A DNA stretch of 64,000 nt from Schistosoma mansoni. Lineage: Eukaryota > Platyhelminthes > Trematoda > Strigeidida > Schistosomatidae. Each line of letters opens with the position of its first letter. The first letter of the stretch is position 1. The stretch is from NCBI RefSeq assembly GCF_000237925.1, contig NC_031497.1, forward strand, positions 13,562,512 through 13,626,511, in the 5' to 3' direction. The position numbers and the translations under genes were made by a program. Below are positions 34,561 through 49,039 of this stretch, one piece after another. The notes beneath the pieces are model-generated. The model had not been told where the DNA came from and did no database searches. It was given only the letters and a program-made list of their open reading frames with translations.

Positions 34561-35009
34561 TTAAGTTTGGTTACGCGTAACTTTTTTGTGAATGGTTTCT
34601 GGAACCATTATCACTTTACTCTCCAGAGATTACTTTCAGCACCAGAAATTCGTGGGTTGATGTGTTTTCAGTGCTAACTTCATTCCCACTCAATTTCAGT
34701 TTCAACCTCAACTGTTCTGCAGCAGCTGCAATTGGAAGTAAAAGTGAAAGGTCTTGGGTACTTTAATAGTGATATCCACTCATGAATCCCTTTGGTTTCA
34801 AAGTTGTGAAAATGATGACGTTGGTTTGAGAGGAGTATAAGTTAAAATCCAACAAGTTGCCAGTGAGGTAGCAACTACTGCGTTGTAATTCTTTAAATTG
34901 TTTGTCGTGGATGTTACAAGTAGTAAGTTTTTCTTATCATTCAGGGTTTTTTGGTATAGGTTGATAAATATTCTAAGAGATTTATTTTGTGAGGATATAT
35001 GAATAGTAA

Positions 35010-37475
<2,466 letters not shown>

Positions 37476-38255
37476 GATAATTCGCTTCATTTTTATGCTT
37501 CATTAGCTTCGACTTCTTTACTGTCTTGTAACTTTGTTCTACATTCATTAATAATATCTATTCTCTTGCTGTTAATGTGTCCTGTTGTTTACTAAATCTG
37601 TGATTTCGGTTCACAACTTTGAGTGTCTATGTAGGGCTGTGTCACATATTTATTTCGTTATATTTTTTGCATGTTGATTTACAGGAACAAGTGAATACGT
37701 TTTTCCCTAACTTGACGAATTGTTCACGTTTGATGTGTAAACAATTGTAAATGAAGCTCAGATAAATTTTCTATTGGTAAACATATGCTCTAACGTATTG
37801 TTTATGTGAAGCCAAATATCCAGTGTTTTTATCTACCTGTCAGGTTTTTTGGTCCACAACGAAATTTTCTGTACAATTAGTTTTGTTTGTGTTTATGCAT
37901 GCTTATCTAAAACTATTTCATATTTTAACTTGTAAATGTTTTTTTGAACAACCTCACTTTTATTGTTCATGAATTGTTTCTATATAGCAATAAGTTATTT
38001 TTCATTCTTAATTCTACAGATATTATTTAAACTAGTATTTTACGTGAGGAAGACTTAGTTTATTATCTCTTATAGAAGCGCCCCTTGTATTTCTTGATAT
38101 ATGTACACCTACTCAACGTTTTACACCCTACTGTCCTGTCAATGTTTGTTTTTTATTGTTACCATTATTCATTTTGAGAATACAAAATGCTTTTTAATTT
38201 CGATATATAATATCAAGCACTTTAACGCAAAGTTTTCTTTTAATCGCTTTACAGT
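37476..38255. other. EGR 3' UTR and downstream sequence
   Basis: T-rich sequence after the EGR stop, with no other gene. It is followed by the target site of an RTE insertion at 38256. Confidence 0.5.
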
Positions 38256-38268
38256 ATTATCTTATAGT

Positions 38269-39986
38269 CCAGATGGATTGGCTCCAGAGGTCTCTAAATA
38301 TGGTGGTCCAATTTTAGCGATTAGGTTGACTAATATTCTGGCTAAAATCTGGGAGACGGATGTAATCCCATCCGACTGGTCACAATCACTTATTGTCCCA
38401 ATATATAAAAAGGGGTCGAAATCATCCTGCGATAACCATAGAGGGATTAGTCTGACTAACATAGTATCTAAAATACTAGCCTCAATAATTATCAGGCGCC
38501 TAACTAAGACTCGTGAACTGCAAACACGAGAAAATCAGGCTGGCTTCAGACCTGGTCGTGGCTGTATCGACCACATATTCACCATTCGTCAAGTTTTAGA
38601 GCACAGACACGCTTATCGGCGTCCGACAATGATAGTTTTTCTTGACCTGAAAGCAGCATTTGACTCTGTAGACCGAGAGGTTCTGTGGCAGTGTCTGTCA
38701 TTGAAAGGTGTACCTGAGAAGTACATAAACCTTTTGAAGGCTCTTTACTCGAACACTATCAGTCGAGTGAGAGCTTATGGCGAACTGTCATATGATTTTA
38801 CAACCTCAAGTGGTGTACGTCAAGGCTGTCCACTATCCCCACTTTTTGTTTAACTTCATTATAGACCTGTTGCTGGAAATAACACTCTCGTCGACTGAAT
38901 TTTCAGGAATTGATCTCCTACCAGGGGGACCACTAATCGACTTAGAATACGCAGATGACATAGTCCTGTTTGGTGAAGACGCTGACAAAATGCAGAGTCT
39001 TCTGTTGGAACTCAGTAATAATGCCAGGATGTTTGGGATGCGTTTCTCCCCATCCAAATGTAAATTGTTACTCCAGGACTGGCCTGCGTCAACACCCGAA
39101 CTAAGGATAGGGAGTGAAGTAGTCGAACGCGTGGACAACTTCACTTATCTTGGAAGTCTGATCAGCCCTAATGGGTTGGTGTCTGACGAAATCTCAGCAC
39201 GGATTCAAAAAGCTCGTTTGGCTTTTGCCAACTTACGTCACCTATGGCGTAGACGAGATATCCGTCTATCAATTAAGGGACGACTATACTGCGCAGCAGT
39301 TCGTTCTGTTCTACTTTACGGCTGTGAAACATGGCCATTAAGAGTAGAAGATACTCGTAGGTTACTAGTATTTGACCACAGATGTCTTAGAAATATTGCT
39401 CGCATCTGCTGGGATCACCGGGTAAGTAATAGTGAGGTTAGACGCAGGGTATTAGGGAACGATGGTAAATCAGTTGATGAGGTGATGAATCTTCATCGAC
39501 TGAGATGGTTGGGCCATGTGTTACGTATGCCTGAACACCGATTACCACGACGCGCTATGATGACTAGTATTGGGGACGGTTGGAAGAGAGTTAGGGGCGG
39601 CCAAACCAAAACATGGCATCAGTGTTTGAAGTCACTAACTTCTAGCCTGAGCCATGTTGGCAGATGCAGACTACCTGGTTGGGGTCCGCGTGACTATCGT
39701 AACCAATGGTTGGAGACTCTGTGTGACATGGCTTGGAATCGATCACAATGGCGTAGGTGTATACACTCTTTATCTTCCCTTAAACTATGAGATTAAAATT
39801 GCTTCATATCTCACTTCTTTCCTGTACTATATCCTTATATACAACCTTTCTTTATATACTACCACCACTAAATTAATTACTTCTATGAATCCAGTGTTCA
39901 TCTTGTTGTGCTAACGAGGTATGGCAACTTGGACCGATGCATATATTTGCCTGGTCCTACGTTGTAGCTGACTGACTGACTGACTG
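38269..39986 (+). mobile_element. 5'-truncated RTE-like element with 13-bp target duplication
   Basis: A 1718-bp copy begins inside RT (CCAGATGGATTGGCTCC, the PDGLAPEV motif) and ends in (GACT)n. The flanks are ATTATCTTATAGT at 38256-38268 and 39987-39999, identical over 13 bp, so it is a recent target-primed insertion. It has one frameshift only, the same extra T in the T5 run before the YADD region as in the element at 27550. After that shift, 38867-39790 is open: YADDIVLFGEDADKMQSL through to the C-terminus. It lies about 800 bases downstream of the EGR stop. Confidence 0.93.
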
Positions 39987-39999
39987 ATTATCTTATAGT

Positions 40000-40622
40000 T
40001 CGGTAACGTATTGTGTTTTGTGCCTATATACATAACTGATATCATGTGTACCATTTGTTACCTTTTAAAAACGTAAATCTTCAGATTAATAGGAACTTAC
40101 TGGATACGTTGTAGAAAAGAGCTGTAGTATCGATCAGTTTATAAAATTGATTGTTTCGCTGGAAATTAAAGTACTCACGAAATGAAAATTTGATTCAGAT
40201 TGCTAGATTCTGTTGTCACTTGTCTCAAATCTTCTCGTTTGTAGTACACATCACGTAAAGCCTATTGTCTAGTGATATGAACCAATATTTACCGAGATAA
40301 AGGTACTGCATTAATTAATATTTGAATCTGCTCATCATCTTGGATGGGTTTACTGATGGTAACTTTTTTCAATGACAGCTTTTAAATTTCAGTCTGTACC
40401 ACTATTCATCGTAAGCAACCAGCATTTCCTTTTCTAAAGTGTCAACTATGATTTTATTTGAATCTCGTTCAAGTTAGTCTACATTTCAAGTCTATATTTT
40501 AAAAATAAAACTAATTCTAAGCTGTTTTTTGTGGAGTTAAATTTCGTTTGATACATACATACACTAGGTAACAGATAAGACTTTTATTATAATACTATGT
40601 AGTTTATTAAATAAATAGAGAA
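40000..40622. other. Intergenic sequence with POP5 poly(A) signals
   Basis: On the - strand, AATAAA occurs at 40608-40603 and 40588-40583, just after the POP5 stop. Otherwise no feature seen. Confidence 0.55.
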
Positions 40623-42217
40623 TTAAGATTCTTCATTGATATATGGTGGATATGGAGAAATCATATTTCGTTCAACGGCAATAGACAAGGCTGTTCGAAA
40701 TACTTGTTCTGGTCTTGAGAATAAATGATGAGAGTAAAACATGACTAGGAATTTTTGACAGCCTCTGACTGTACCGCTTGTATGATATATGTCAATTACC
40801 GATTTTCTTTTTTGTCCATCTGTTTATTAAAAAAATTAAAGTGTAGTTCAATATCTTATTTATTTATGCATAAACTAGTTTAAATAAAATTTTGTTTTTC
40901 TCAGACTCAGTTTATCAATGAAATACATGCATCAAGAAAAATACTTATAGATTCTAGTTAAGATTCATCATATTTTCCATCGTAGCACACTGAATTGTGT
41001 GTGTGATGCCTTATACTTTGTATCTTAATACATACTCGTTAAAGATTCAAAGAGTTGATGTCACATGGTATAATATGAAACAATTACACCTTTCTGTTTG
41101 CAGTTAGCAATTCAAATCGATCATCATTATAGAAATAGTAATACTTGTTTAGTGCTTTTAATAAAAAGAACTGAGGAACTGCATAAATTAATCTTCAATT
41201 AACAAATGTAAGGATGAAAACTAATAGAAATCTTACAATCCAAAAGTTTACCATTTTCGAAAGTGGTTTTGTTACATACCTCAAAATGCAAGTTTGACGA
41301 TAGTGTCATCAAATGATCTGTAACTAAAGTTGTAATCAGAGCTTGATAAATTAAATACAGTGTTTGCTGAAATTCTTTTCTTGCTTTGTAAAAAAACGGG
41401 CAGGTACTTGTGTATCTACAAAGCATATCCATGCTTAAAACATATTTCATACACGACTCGGTAAGTAAATCAACTAACTTGGTAGAAACTCCTTATCAGT
41501 TGATAGGAAGGATAAGACGATCGAAGGTTGAATTTAATTTCTCACTTTTAGCTGGATTGTCGTACCTTATCTTTATGTTTATAGTTTACTCTGAACCGGT
41601 TATTACTTTTAAATCGATGTATGGTGCGACCATTCTAAACAGTTTTCTCTAATACTACTGTGGACAGTCCAAATGATAATTAGCTCCGTGTGCAATCCTT
41701 AACTTAATAAATGCTTAGTTGAGATGGGCCATGGCGTTGATATCACAGCCTTTTGGGATAGTTTTTAAGTCCCCAGAGGTGAATAGTAAGGTTAATTGAA
41801 GCATCGGTCATACAAAGTTTGAAAATAGTTAGCTCTCACTTTAAGCCTACTCTGGTGATATATATATATATATTCAAAGTAAAATAGCTCTTTAAACTTA
41901 CTTAGATCTAAGTGAGTAACCAAAGAGAGTGCTGTTTGAATGTAAACAGACATGCTACGAAGACAACGTATAATTAATAAACCGGAAGCAGGACACCAGT
42001 GAATTACTCTTAAGCGAGACATACATTTACCGACTCCAAGTGAACCATGTGTAAGAATGATGTTTTGTTTTATCATAGCTAATAAATCAGACTCGCTCAA
42101 GCGCATTGCCGCTGTATCCTCCTTTTGGCAGCCAGGATAACCCGGTATAAATGAATTGGAATTTTGAGGTTGAATCGAAATGAAGCAAACGAGGTATCGA
42201 TTTTTGATACGCACCAT
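40623..42217 (-). CDS. POP5: POP5, ribonuclease P/MRP protein subunit (two exons)
   Basis: Exon 1 is 42217-41902 and opens MVRIKNRYLVCFI, matching human POP5 MVRFKHRYLLCEL. It continues HGSLGVGKCMSRLRVIHWCP, the counterpart of HGTFGAAACSIGFAVRYLN, and ends at donor CTAA|GTAAGT in phase 1. Exon 2 is 40819-40623, after acceptor AATAAACAG. It gives GQKRKSVIDIYHTSGTVRGC followed by QKFL, matching human LHVGGTIRTCQKFL, and stops at TAA. The phases fit and the protein is 170 residues (human 163). POP5 is a core protein of the nuclear tRNA- and rRNA-processing RNase P and MRP complexes. Schistosome exon 1 has an insert of about 15 residues (QNSNSFIPGYPGC) near residue 20. TTTCTAG lies 4 bases before the ATG and could be a splice acceptor in the 5' UTR. 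Confidence 0.93.
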
Positions 42218-42510
42218 GGGTCTAGAAATAAATTAGAAACCATATCAGGTCAGTGGTAAAGAAATTAGTCTTACATTATTACGTCATAGTTAACGTCATC
42301 TTGAAATACCAATGGGATTTACTTGTTGAAACACAGTATTAAACCGTAACAGGAAACAAACACGCATGGACAATGTCGATTTAATTAAAACACTTGACAG
42401 ATACAGGATATACAAAATAGTATTTTAACCAAGATTTACCTCAATTCGGTTTTGATTACGAATAACAATATAGGACTTAAATGTTTAGACTTCATTATTT
42501 GAACTGTTTG

Positions 42511-42735
42511 TTAGTTTGACAAACGTTTTACTGTTATGCAGGACCTAGTTGCAATTTTATGAGACTTCGGCAACGTTAAATTCATCTTGGAAAGAACGGA
42601 TAATGAAATCGGAACCTTTGTTGAAAAACTCATTACTACAGTACAAACCTGACCAGGTGAACCACGATATTCTTCACACTTCGGCGGGTTTCTAAATAAA
42701 CTATTAACCCGTCGGCCGACAGTTTGATGAATCAT
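42511..42735 (-). CDS. Unrecognised short open frame upstream of POP5
   Basis: A 74-codon frame starts at the ATG 42735-42733 (MIHQTVGRRVNSLFRNPPKC). After EEYRGSPGQ it meets a GTTTGT donor-like site. A further - strand stretch near 42473-42433 (SYIVIRNQNRIE, then GTAAAT) could be a second exon. I do not recognise the family. It may be an exon of a small gene ahead of POP5, part of the POP5 5' UTR, or chance. Confidence 0.25.
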   Translation of the reverse strand: MIHQTVGRRVNSLFRNPPKCEEYRGSPGQVCTVVMSFSTKVPISLSVLSKMNLTLPKSHKIATRSCITVKRLSN

Positions 42736-44195
42736 AACACCGTTAGAAATACATTTTTTTTTCTATTGACTCAACAGATATCTAATACACAAAACTAGCT
42801 TTCGGCAATGAAATTTTACTTTTTTTATAAAGAGATTGGGATAAACAGTTAGTGGTGTACAACTTAAACTGAACAAATTTGTACTGTCGCATCGATCCAA
42901 TTTTCAGTTAACTAAAAAGTCCGATCTGTCGTCGTAAAAATCCACGGATAGCTTGAAATCTATCGGACCTGGAGGCAGACATCCGTACGACGTCTGACAG
43001 TGGCAGACATTTTTGCTCTGCTGTAGGTGAGATGTCAATCTGCCTGTTAAACTCCGTTCGGTTGGTATGTGGGTCAGGTTCTACATTATTCTTGACTGTC
43101 TGTCAGAACCACATCACTGAAGAAAATATTTCAAGTAGTAATCTTTAGTTTTTTTTCGAAAAGTACAATTTATTTGTTGACTGAACGGCTACCTATGTCT
43201 TAATATGTATGGTAGGACTAAATTTGGTACACTTATTCATAATGTATTTACGCCAATGGAGCTGGAAATCAAGCTATCAGAATATTAATGTTGAACCAAA
43301 GATTCAATCTGTTAAAAATTCATCCAACTAACTGGGAAATTCAGCATTATACAATGAGGTTCATTAAATAAAGAGGTGAAATATGTAAGGGTGTTTCATC
43401 AATTGTCATTTTTTGCTTAAACACTGAATACATAACTCTCATAAAAATATGAACAGTATTCGCATTCATGCTAAACTTTGGAAACAGAGGTCAAGATTTT
43501 TATCTGAGTTGGTTTTGATGGATTAAGGCCTAGACGTATTCGACTAACCTAGAGTCTCTGACTGAATGGCTTGAATTTCCAACCTAACCAATTTATACGA
43601 TGATTGAAAGCCCGACAGAATTGAGCCTTAAACAGTAAATACGATAAGAAGCACCGAAGACTAATTTAGATTCAGAAAACAAGGGATATTTGTAAATTTA
43701 TATTTGATTTTGATGTTCGAAAAACCGGGAACATGTGAAAATCAATAATCATCGAAAAGGAATATGACGATCCATAGTTTTTCAAGAACCCTAGGAATAT
43801 TCTGTCTAATCCTGACTGGATGAAGTATTTTCCGACTTTTCCCAGCTTCTAAACACTTTCAAGTTCTCAGGGACTCCCATAAGTGATATCACTACTTGAT
43901 TCTGGAACACTTTGTGACTTCGGTTTTTAGATATATAAAATGACATTTTACTAACTCTCCAGAGCTGAGATTTCCTAAGTCGAATAATTAAGATATTCCT
44001 CCAGCTCGTTGCCTATAGTCAGAATAAGTACTTGCAGTAAGATATGAAACAGACAATTACATTTGAAAAGAAAAACGCATCAGAAATATTTCTCTATCGT
44101 CACTCAAGACATTCTAAAGACTCCACATTCTGTCACTATCTTCGATACATAGAAACATATCCTTCTCCATAACACACTTTCTCAAGATATGTCGG
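42736..44195. other. Intergenic sequence, no feature seen
   Basis: AT-rich DNA without a recognisable exon or element on either strand. Confidence 0.55.
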
Positions 44196-44520
44196 TTTTT
44201 TACCAGTCAGTCGTAAGGAACATAGAACCTGTCACATATGTGGATCGGTTCAAGTTGTCATACCACATCTGTACAGCGAGACGAAACTTACAACATGAAT
44301 GACGAAGAGGTGGAGTTAGTAGTACCAAAATAAAACAGATAAGATATAGAGCACATAATCCGAGAAAGGGCGAATTCGCGGAATAAAGTAATTCTGAAAC
44401 TCAGGATCTGTGGGTAAATAAGGAATACATGCATCACGCTGCTACGGATGATTTTGAGGCATATTACACCACGTATCCAACCACTGGTAATGATTATCAT
44501 ATGAACCTCAGCCAGGCAGT
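44196..44520 (-). mobile_element. RTE-like 3'-end remnant
   Basis: The + strand begins CAGTCAGTCGTAAGGAACATAG, the reversed (GACT)n tail, then the reversed GGTATGACAACTTGAACCGAT block. It ends with the reversed GCAGACTACCTGGTTGGGGT counterpart near 44515. It is degraded and heavily 5'-truncated. Confidence 0.75.
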
Positions 44521-45645
44521 CAGTCTAGACCTAAAAACAACATGGAGTAATCTAACAGTCTGACTTGAAATCGGCAATACAATGAAAATGGAGTCCAATA
44601 TATATCTGAAAGCATAAGGCGAATCTTTGTATAATGAGGGTATTTTGTATGCTACAGGTGAAAATTTATTCTACCTGTTGTCATAGTAAGTTTTAAAAGT
44701 AATGAGCCATAGAAAAGAGCATTCAGACAAGAAGAATTGGTCATATGGAATAGTTTATTAACACATTGTGATATACAAACTATAAACATCACAGAAATCA
44801 GCATACAATTACACTTGTTTTATATAAATAGAAAATACCATTTAGTAGGTACTGAATAAGTCTAATGTTATAACCAATCATTAGTACTCACAAAAAAAGT
44901 TATCAATAAAACGTAATTAGTAATACGTGATGAACTGATGAAGAGCTCCAACAGAATTGAAATTGTTACTCTATGTAGTTTAGTTTCAAGTGAAATCTCT
45001 CATCATACTTGTATGTATTGCAATAAATATAAACGTATTTATAACATATTCAAGTCGAATATGATCCAAATATTGTTAAGATCAACTGAAACTCCGTTAA
45101 TTAATCATTGATAATATAATGCACAAATCATACAATATAATTGTTTTCTATCAAACACATGAAATCTTTATTTTACAAAATTAATGAGTATAATAAAGAA
45201 ATATTGAATTATATATACGATTACATACAGTAACATTTGACTGATAATCTAGTACATCAACCATCATATTATATGCAAAAGAAATACATAAACAGGACGA
45301 GAAATAAGGCTGAGAATAGAAATGAAATCTCAACAAAAACAAAAGTAAAAGTTTAAGAAACACTATATACTAACAGTGACGACAAGGATTTTTGGAAGAA
45401 TTTTATTCATGATGCATACATAACGCGGCAGGATACATGAATAAAACTCGGTATTAAGTTGAATCTGGTCCAGTAACAGTTAACAGTAATGAAAAATCAC
45501 TCACATTATATTTAATTAACTAGTAAACAGTCATTAAAATTGAAAATATCGCTTTTTATTATGAAAGTGCTCAAAATAAATTATAAATTAAACAAGAAGC
45601 GACAGTAGAAATTAAGTAGTTTATCACGTTAATATGGGAAATTAT
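44521..45645. other. Intergenic sequence with RNF185-like poly(A) signal
   Basis: AATAAA on the - strand at 45560-45555 lies about 90 bases after the RNF185-like stop. No coding feature seen. Confidence 0.5.
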
Positions 45646-47500
45646 TCACGCAATTAATAACCAACCAATAAAAAATATAGCAATAAATAAACATATTTTT
45701 GACATTGTTTCTGAATCAGCTCCCCAAAAATTGTCTGGTGGTATTGTTCGGTTGTTGATGCCATTACCATTGTGTGAATTTGCGGGATTGCTATTACCTC
45801 CTAAATTGAATGTTGTTGACAAGAAACCGAATGGAAATGCACCGATGCCGACAGACATTCGGAAATTACCTCCATCAGATCCACCGAATAATCCTCCCCA
45901 TGTACCTCCGAAGCTGCCCGACCCCGGTTCGGGTTCAGTACGTCGACCAGGTGGGCGGGGAGGAATTTTAGTACGAGGGTCTTGTGTATGGTCAGAACCA
46001 CGACCATAAAGGGGGATGACCTAGCGAAGGAAATTGAGTAAAAAATATTATAATCTGATTACGGAAATAACTTGAAATTATTTGAATAAACTAAGAACAA
46101 GGATCACGTATTTTACTCAGTGGCTTGTAACATACAGTTTTTGAAAACGAAATAAGTATACACTCTCTATATTAGAAACGTATTGAATAAAACTGAGATT
46201 GACATGTAGATATAGAATAATAGGAGAAAATAATTGCGAGAAAATTAGGAATTCCCTAAACGCTAGCTTGTTTAAATTAAGTGTGAAAAGATTATGGAAA
46301 CGATTTTCTTTTGAAATCGAAGATATGTGGCAAAGATTAAATAACACCAAGAAAATATAGACTTGTCGAGTAAAGCTCAGAAGTACGGAGTGAGATGTTA
46401 GAAATCACAATTAAGATCACGGAAATGTTACGCAAGATTTTTTTCCGAAGATGCGATGACAAATTACTAACTGTTCGGGGATTTTCAACCTATTTCGATT
46501 CATTCGATTCATTGAATGTAAACGATTAATGTTGGTTGCGGGCATGGATGAATATAAGTTACCTGAATTTGGTTATCATGCATTTTTATCCAAACGATGC
46601 TGGACTCATACTATAGGTAGAAATTTGAATATTATTTGTGATTGGAATTATTTAGAAGTACTTACTTAGTTTGTAAAGACTTTTCGATGATTGTGAGATG
46701 TGAAGGTATTATTCTGCTACTGAAAAATGTAATAGTAGTTTGATTCTAAGTGTGAAATTAATTTATTTGGACGGGCCCATGTCGTGTTATAATTTTATCA
46801 GCTCAGTAGACTATTAAAAGAAATATTCAAGCTACTCTGAAGCTTACATTAAAATAAGTGAAAACACCAAACAATTTGGAAATAAACAGAAGAACCAATA
46901 GAATGAATGAGTGAGAGAAAAAGATACTGAAGCTATCCATTCCAAAATATTTATACAAAGGAATACGGTTGAGAAAGTAAAACTAAAATAACAAGATTAA
47001 TTTCAGTGTCGTTTTTTATATGGTTATTTACACTAACTAACATGAAGCATCAATAAATACACATTGTGAAAAAAAGTAGACTATCAAACATAAGAATGAG
47101 TAGATTTTAAGAATATAAACGACTTTGAAGACCATAGTACAGGCGAAATTCCCTATCGTACAAAATACTGATTTCAATAGATAAGAAAATTTCTTTTAAT
47201 AGGTTACTACAATAGAAAAATAAAACTAACTTTATCACTACTGATAGCAGCCTTGCAAACAGGGCATACAGTGCGAGTTTCAGCAGTTTCAAGCCAACGA
47301 TGGAGACATGGCCAACAAAATAAATGGCCGCACATGCTAACTACAGCATCTTGAGCTGAATCAAGACATATATTACACTCAAAAGATCCCGTTGTGCCAT
47401 TACTATCAGTGGTCTTGGATGTGTTGGGTTGATTTGGTTTATCAGGGTTGGTTTTAGGTATATTTGACTTTGAGGTAGAAGCGGCTGTCAATGTTTCCAT
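45646..47500 (-). CDS. RNF185: RNF185/RNF5-like membrane RING E3 ubiquitin ligase (two exons)
   Basis: Exon 1 is 47500-47231 and holds the ATG and a complete C3HC4 RING: C42, C45, C57, H59, C62, C65, C79 and C82 ([14 protein letters not shown] through CPVCKAAIS). It ends at donor GATAAA|GTTAGT in phase 0. Exon 2 is 46020-45646 after acceptor CTTCGCTAG and opens [20 protein letters not shown], matching human RNF185 [40 protein letters not shown] follows, and the protein ends in a hydrophobic anchor ([17 protein letters not shown]). Total 214 residues, against 192 in human RNF185. The family sits in ER and mitochondrial outer membranes and acts in ER-associated degradation and autophagy. The GTTAGT donor is a weaker than usual consensus. 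RNF185 and RNF5 cannot be separated from sequence alone here. Confidence 0.93.
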
Positions 47501-48624
47501 TTCTCTTTCTTCTTCAGAAGTCAGTTGTGTAATAATTTACTTAAAAGGACATCCTGAATATCAAAAGAAAATAGGAAAACTATCATAGAAATCATAGCAA
47601 TCTTAGTGTCAGTTACAGAAAATTAAAGTGATTTACTGCGCATATAATAAAATCATAAATAATAAGGATGTGACAAAAGATGTTCTGTGGAGATTAACGG
47701 AACTGTCATGGTGATATTTATTTATTACATGATGATAACGGCTAGAACATAGATAAAAGATAAGTCTGCTAACTTTAGTTATACACATCATCGCAACAAC
47801 ACGTCACAAGATAATAAATCTGAGTAGGATTAAGATGAAACCCTGGTTTACTAATTTATCTACAGAGCTACAGAACTTGAAATAAAACATCGAAAGAATC
47901 TTAACAAATTGCTGATTAATTTAAAGGCTTGTTTCTTTAGGTTTATTAATTGGTGCTATTTAAAGATACATCGTATTGCTAAGGAACTATGAAGACAAGA
48001 TCAATGTAAACAAACGAATGATGGCTAGTAAGGGAAGTGAAAACTTTGGAACTAAAGTGACAGCAAAACTGAAGTATTCACAAGGAGTTTATATGTGCAA
48101 TCAGTTTTCGAAGAAACTTTATAAGTTATATATTGAATTTAAACTAAAATACACCAGTACGAAATAACTGAATGCTATGAAATCTTGATGAAACGTGCTA
48201 TTTATATTATTTTAATTCTGAGAATTGAACTTTAGTTTAGAATCAAACACACAAATAAATATTCGCCCACCGATTCACATTATTATTTCTGATTTTGGTG
48301 ACAGAGGAATGAATACTTATACAAGCATTTATAGGCTTTCTATAGTATGAGTTAACATTTTCCTAAACCGTTATTGCCAAGCGATTTTTACAATCTATTC
48401 TGGTCGTTGACTTCAAAGTTTTGCACCTTAATCAAGTAATCAAATCACATAAATAGTAAAAATAATGAAACGTTTTAAACTTTTATCGGACTTGTTGTGA
48501 AGTTTAGGAAAATAATTGTACGTAAACAAAGCTGTGCTTGTGATTCGTACAAATATTATTTCAATTTCAAGCCTAGATATTATACAAAATAACAGTATAC
48601 TGGTTTTTAGAAAAATCTTGCTTC
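47501..48624. other. Intergenic sequence, no feature seen
   Basis: This is upstream of the RNF185-like start and probably contains its promoter and 5' UTR. No recognisable exon or element was found. Confidence 0.5.
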
Positions 48625-48738
48625 GGTTTGTGCACCTGGGCAGTATCATAGCCCTCACATAAGTCAAATAAGTTTTGTGTGGCGCATATGTATCTGGTTC
48701 CCTCTTTGTACCAATATTTATATGTTCAAATAAATAAG
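48625..48738 (+). mobile_element. 520-bp SINE-like family, 3'-end fragment
   Basis: It matches the last 110 bases of the sense sequence of copy E: GTGCACCTGGGCAGTATCA through TTTGTACCAATATTTATATG and an AATAAATAA end. The rest of the element is absent (5' truncation). Confidence 0.8.
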
Positions 48739-49039
48739 TTGTAGGAAAATAAAGTTAACAAATGTAAATTAAATTTGACAAGCCTCAGCAAAAATCAAAC
48801 AAAATTACGTTCGGAAAAATGAGTGACGAAAAAAGACAAAGAATAGTAACCTAAAAATAAGTATATTTTCAGTTTTGTTCTTTTTTTTCTCCAGCATACT
48901 ACTATTGAAATCAGTACAACTGTTAGAGAAATTACAAGTCACAGATTACAAATGCTCAGTTTCAGCAACAAGACACATCGGAGATGGAAAGAATTTCGCT
49001 AAAAACAAAGGATATTGGCCAGGTTGAAACATTACTTCA

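Noticed and set aside
41199-41450. Frame KYVLSMDMLCRYTSTCPFFY between the POP5 exons
   Set aside because: The phase-correct exon with the conserved POP5 C-terminus is at 40623-40819. This stretch has no counterpart in POP5 and is taken as intron.
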